The position numbers and the translations under genes were made by a program. The notes beneath the pieces were generated by a model that was not told the DNA's origin, did not search any database, and saw only the letters and a list, made by a program, of their open reading frames with translations. Of a stretch of 6,862 bases of DNA, positions 6,387-6,862 are shown piece by piece (the stretch's first letter is position 1; each line of letters begins with the position of its first letter). Source of the DNA: JAYUHK01 sp043767025 (GTDB lineage: Bacteria; Bacteroidota; Bacteroidia; Chitinophagales; Saprospiraceae). The stretch is taken from assembly GCA_043767025.1 (NCBI GenBank), contig JAYUHK010000033.1, positions 1-6,862 of the forward strand, given 5' to 3'.

Positions 6387-6755
6387 AAGTTGGACAGTGT
6401 AATGTGTTGAAACGGAACGGTTTATAATTCCAAATTTTTATTTAGGTAAAAAACAAAAACATTTCTGATGTTTGGTACTACGGTACGGCGAAAGAAGGCA
6501 ACATGGCGATAGAATAAAATATTTTGAGTACTTGCCTACGATTACTTTGTGCTATTTATTTTATAAATAGTTGAAAATAAGTTCTTACACTTAAATAGAT
6601 GGCATTTAATATTCGACATAATTCGTTGATTTTCAATAGTTTATGATGACTCAAAATTAAAAACTAAAAACTTATAACTACTTAAATAATTTGTGACAAC
6701 TAAAAATTAACAAATAATAACTGATGTTACGCAGAAACATTTTAATTGGCTCATT
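6387..6755. other. A/T-rich non-coding stretch upstream of the desaturase gene
   Basis: I see no credible gene on either strand here: stops are dense in all frames. The part next to 6386 should hold the desaturase promoter. On the minus strand the nearest thing to a phylum promoter is AAAATTTG (complement of 6431-6438) with TTTG (complement of 6454-6457) 15 bases upstream. The -7 box lacks its leading T and the spacing is short, so it is only a weak candidate. The rest shows runs such as AAAACTAAAAACTT and a repeated ACTTAAATA (6589-6597, 6680-6688), typical of degenerate spacer DNA. Confidence 0.6.
6552..6570. repeat. Short A/T-rich inverted repeat
   Basis: CTATTTAT (6552-6559) and ATAAATAG (6563-6570) are exact reverse complements around a TTT loop. 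With only two G/C pairs the hairpin would be weak, and it sits far from any gene end, so a terminator role is doubtful. Confidence 0.4.
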
Positions 6756-6839
6756 AGAGCTTGATTTTTGTAGCTATTTACTTGGTTTTTGTCACTTTTT
6801 TTCTTGATAAAAAAAGTAACCAAAAAAATCAAGTGCTCT
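6756..6839. repeat. Two-tier inverted-repeat element, possible dispersed intergenic repeat
   Basis: Outer tier: AGAGC+TTGATTTTT (6756-6769) pairs with AAAAATCAA, a 2-base bulge (6833-6834) and GCTCT (6824-6839). Inner tier: GTCACTTTTTTT (6791-6802) pairs with AAAAAAAGTAAC (6809-6820) with one G-T type mismatch, around a 6-base loop CTTGAT. An alternative pairing uses CTTGG at 6781 with the ATCAAG at 6828-6833. The whole could fold as one long hairpin or extrude as a cruciform. No coding sequence is visible in it, and the window ends 23 bases later, so its neighbours on the right are unknown. Confidence 0.55.
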
Positions 6840-6862
6840 GTATAAATTCTAAAGTTTTTGCT

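Overview
The window looks like a chromosomal segment of a Bacteroidota bacterium, plausibly Cytophagia or a relative. The evidence is a TonB energy transducer of the type usual in that phylum, a TPP riboswitch heading a TonB-dependent receptor gene, an exact TAnnTTTG -7 box, A/T-rich spacers and the absence of purine-rich Shine-Dalgarno sequences before the starts. The genus cannot be fixed from the sequence.

Left block, + strand (1-3830). A 5'-truncated TonB-type energy transducer runs in from the left edge. It is followed with no spacer, and in the same frame, by a small P-loop kinase resembling the nicotinamide-riboside-kinase domain of NadR. A new transcription unit then begins: a phylum-type -7 element at the end of the kinase gene, a TPP (THI-box) riboswitch aptamer, two tandem hairpins, and a 745-residue TonB-dependent outer-membrane receptor. 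The receptor is best read as a thiamin-family importer repressed by thiamin diphosphate. The block therefore holds an energy supplier (TonB), a TPP-sensing switch and an outer-membrane transporter, plus a nucleoside-type kinase whose substrate is open.

Middle (3897-4533). A conserved-looking protein of 194 residues with no function I can name ends just before a perfect 19-bp-arm palindrome. The palindrome lies between two convergent genes and contains the stop codon of the second.

Right block, - strand (6386-4527). A membrane fatty-acid desaturase of the three-histidine-box class is followed 12 bp later by a crotonase-family enoyl-CoA hydratase/isomerase, probably in one operon for acyl-lipid or acyl-CoA metabolism.

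Right end (6387-6862). This is an A/T-rich stretch without genes. It carries a small hairpin and, at the extreme end, a long two-tier inverted repeat that resembles a dispersed intergenic element. I see no tRNA, rRNA, CRISPR array or transposase gene.

The best candidates for something unusual are the riboswitch's non-canonical P1 and expression platform, the pairing of a NadR-like kinase with a thiamin-regulated receptor, the nested palindrome at 4488-4533, and the inverted-repeat element at the right edge.
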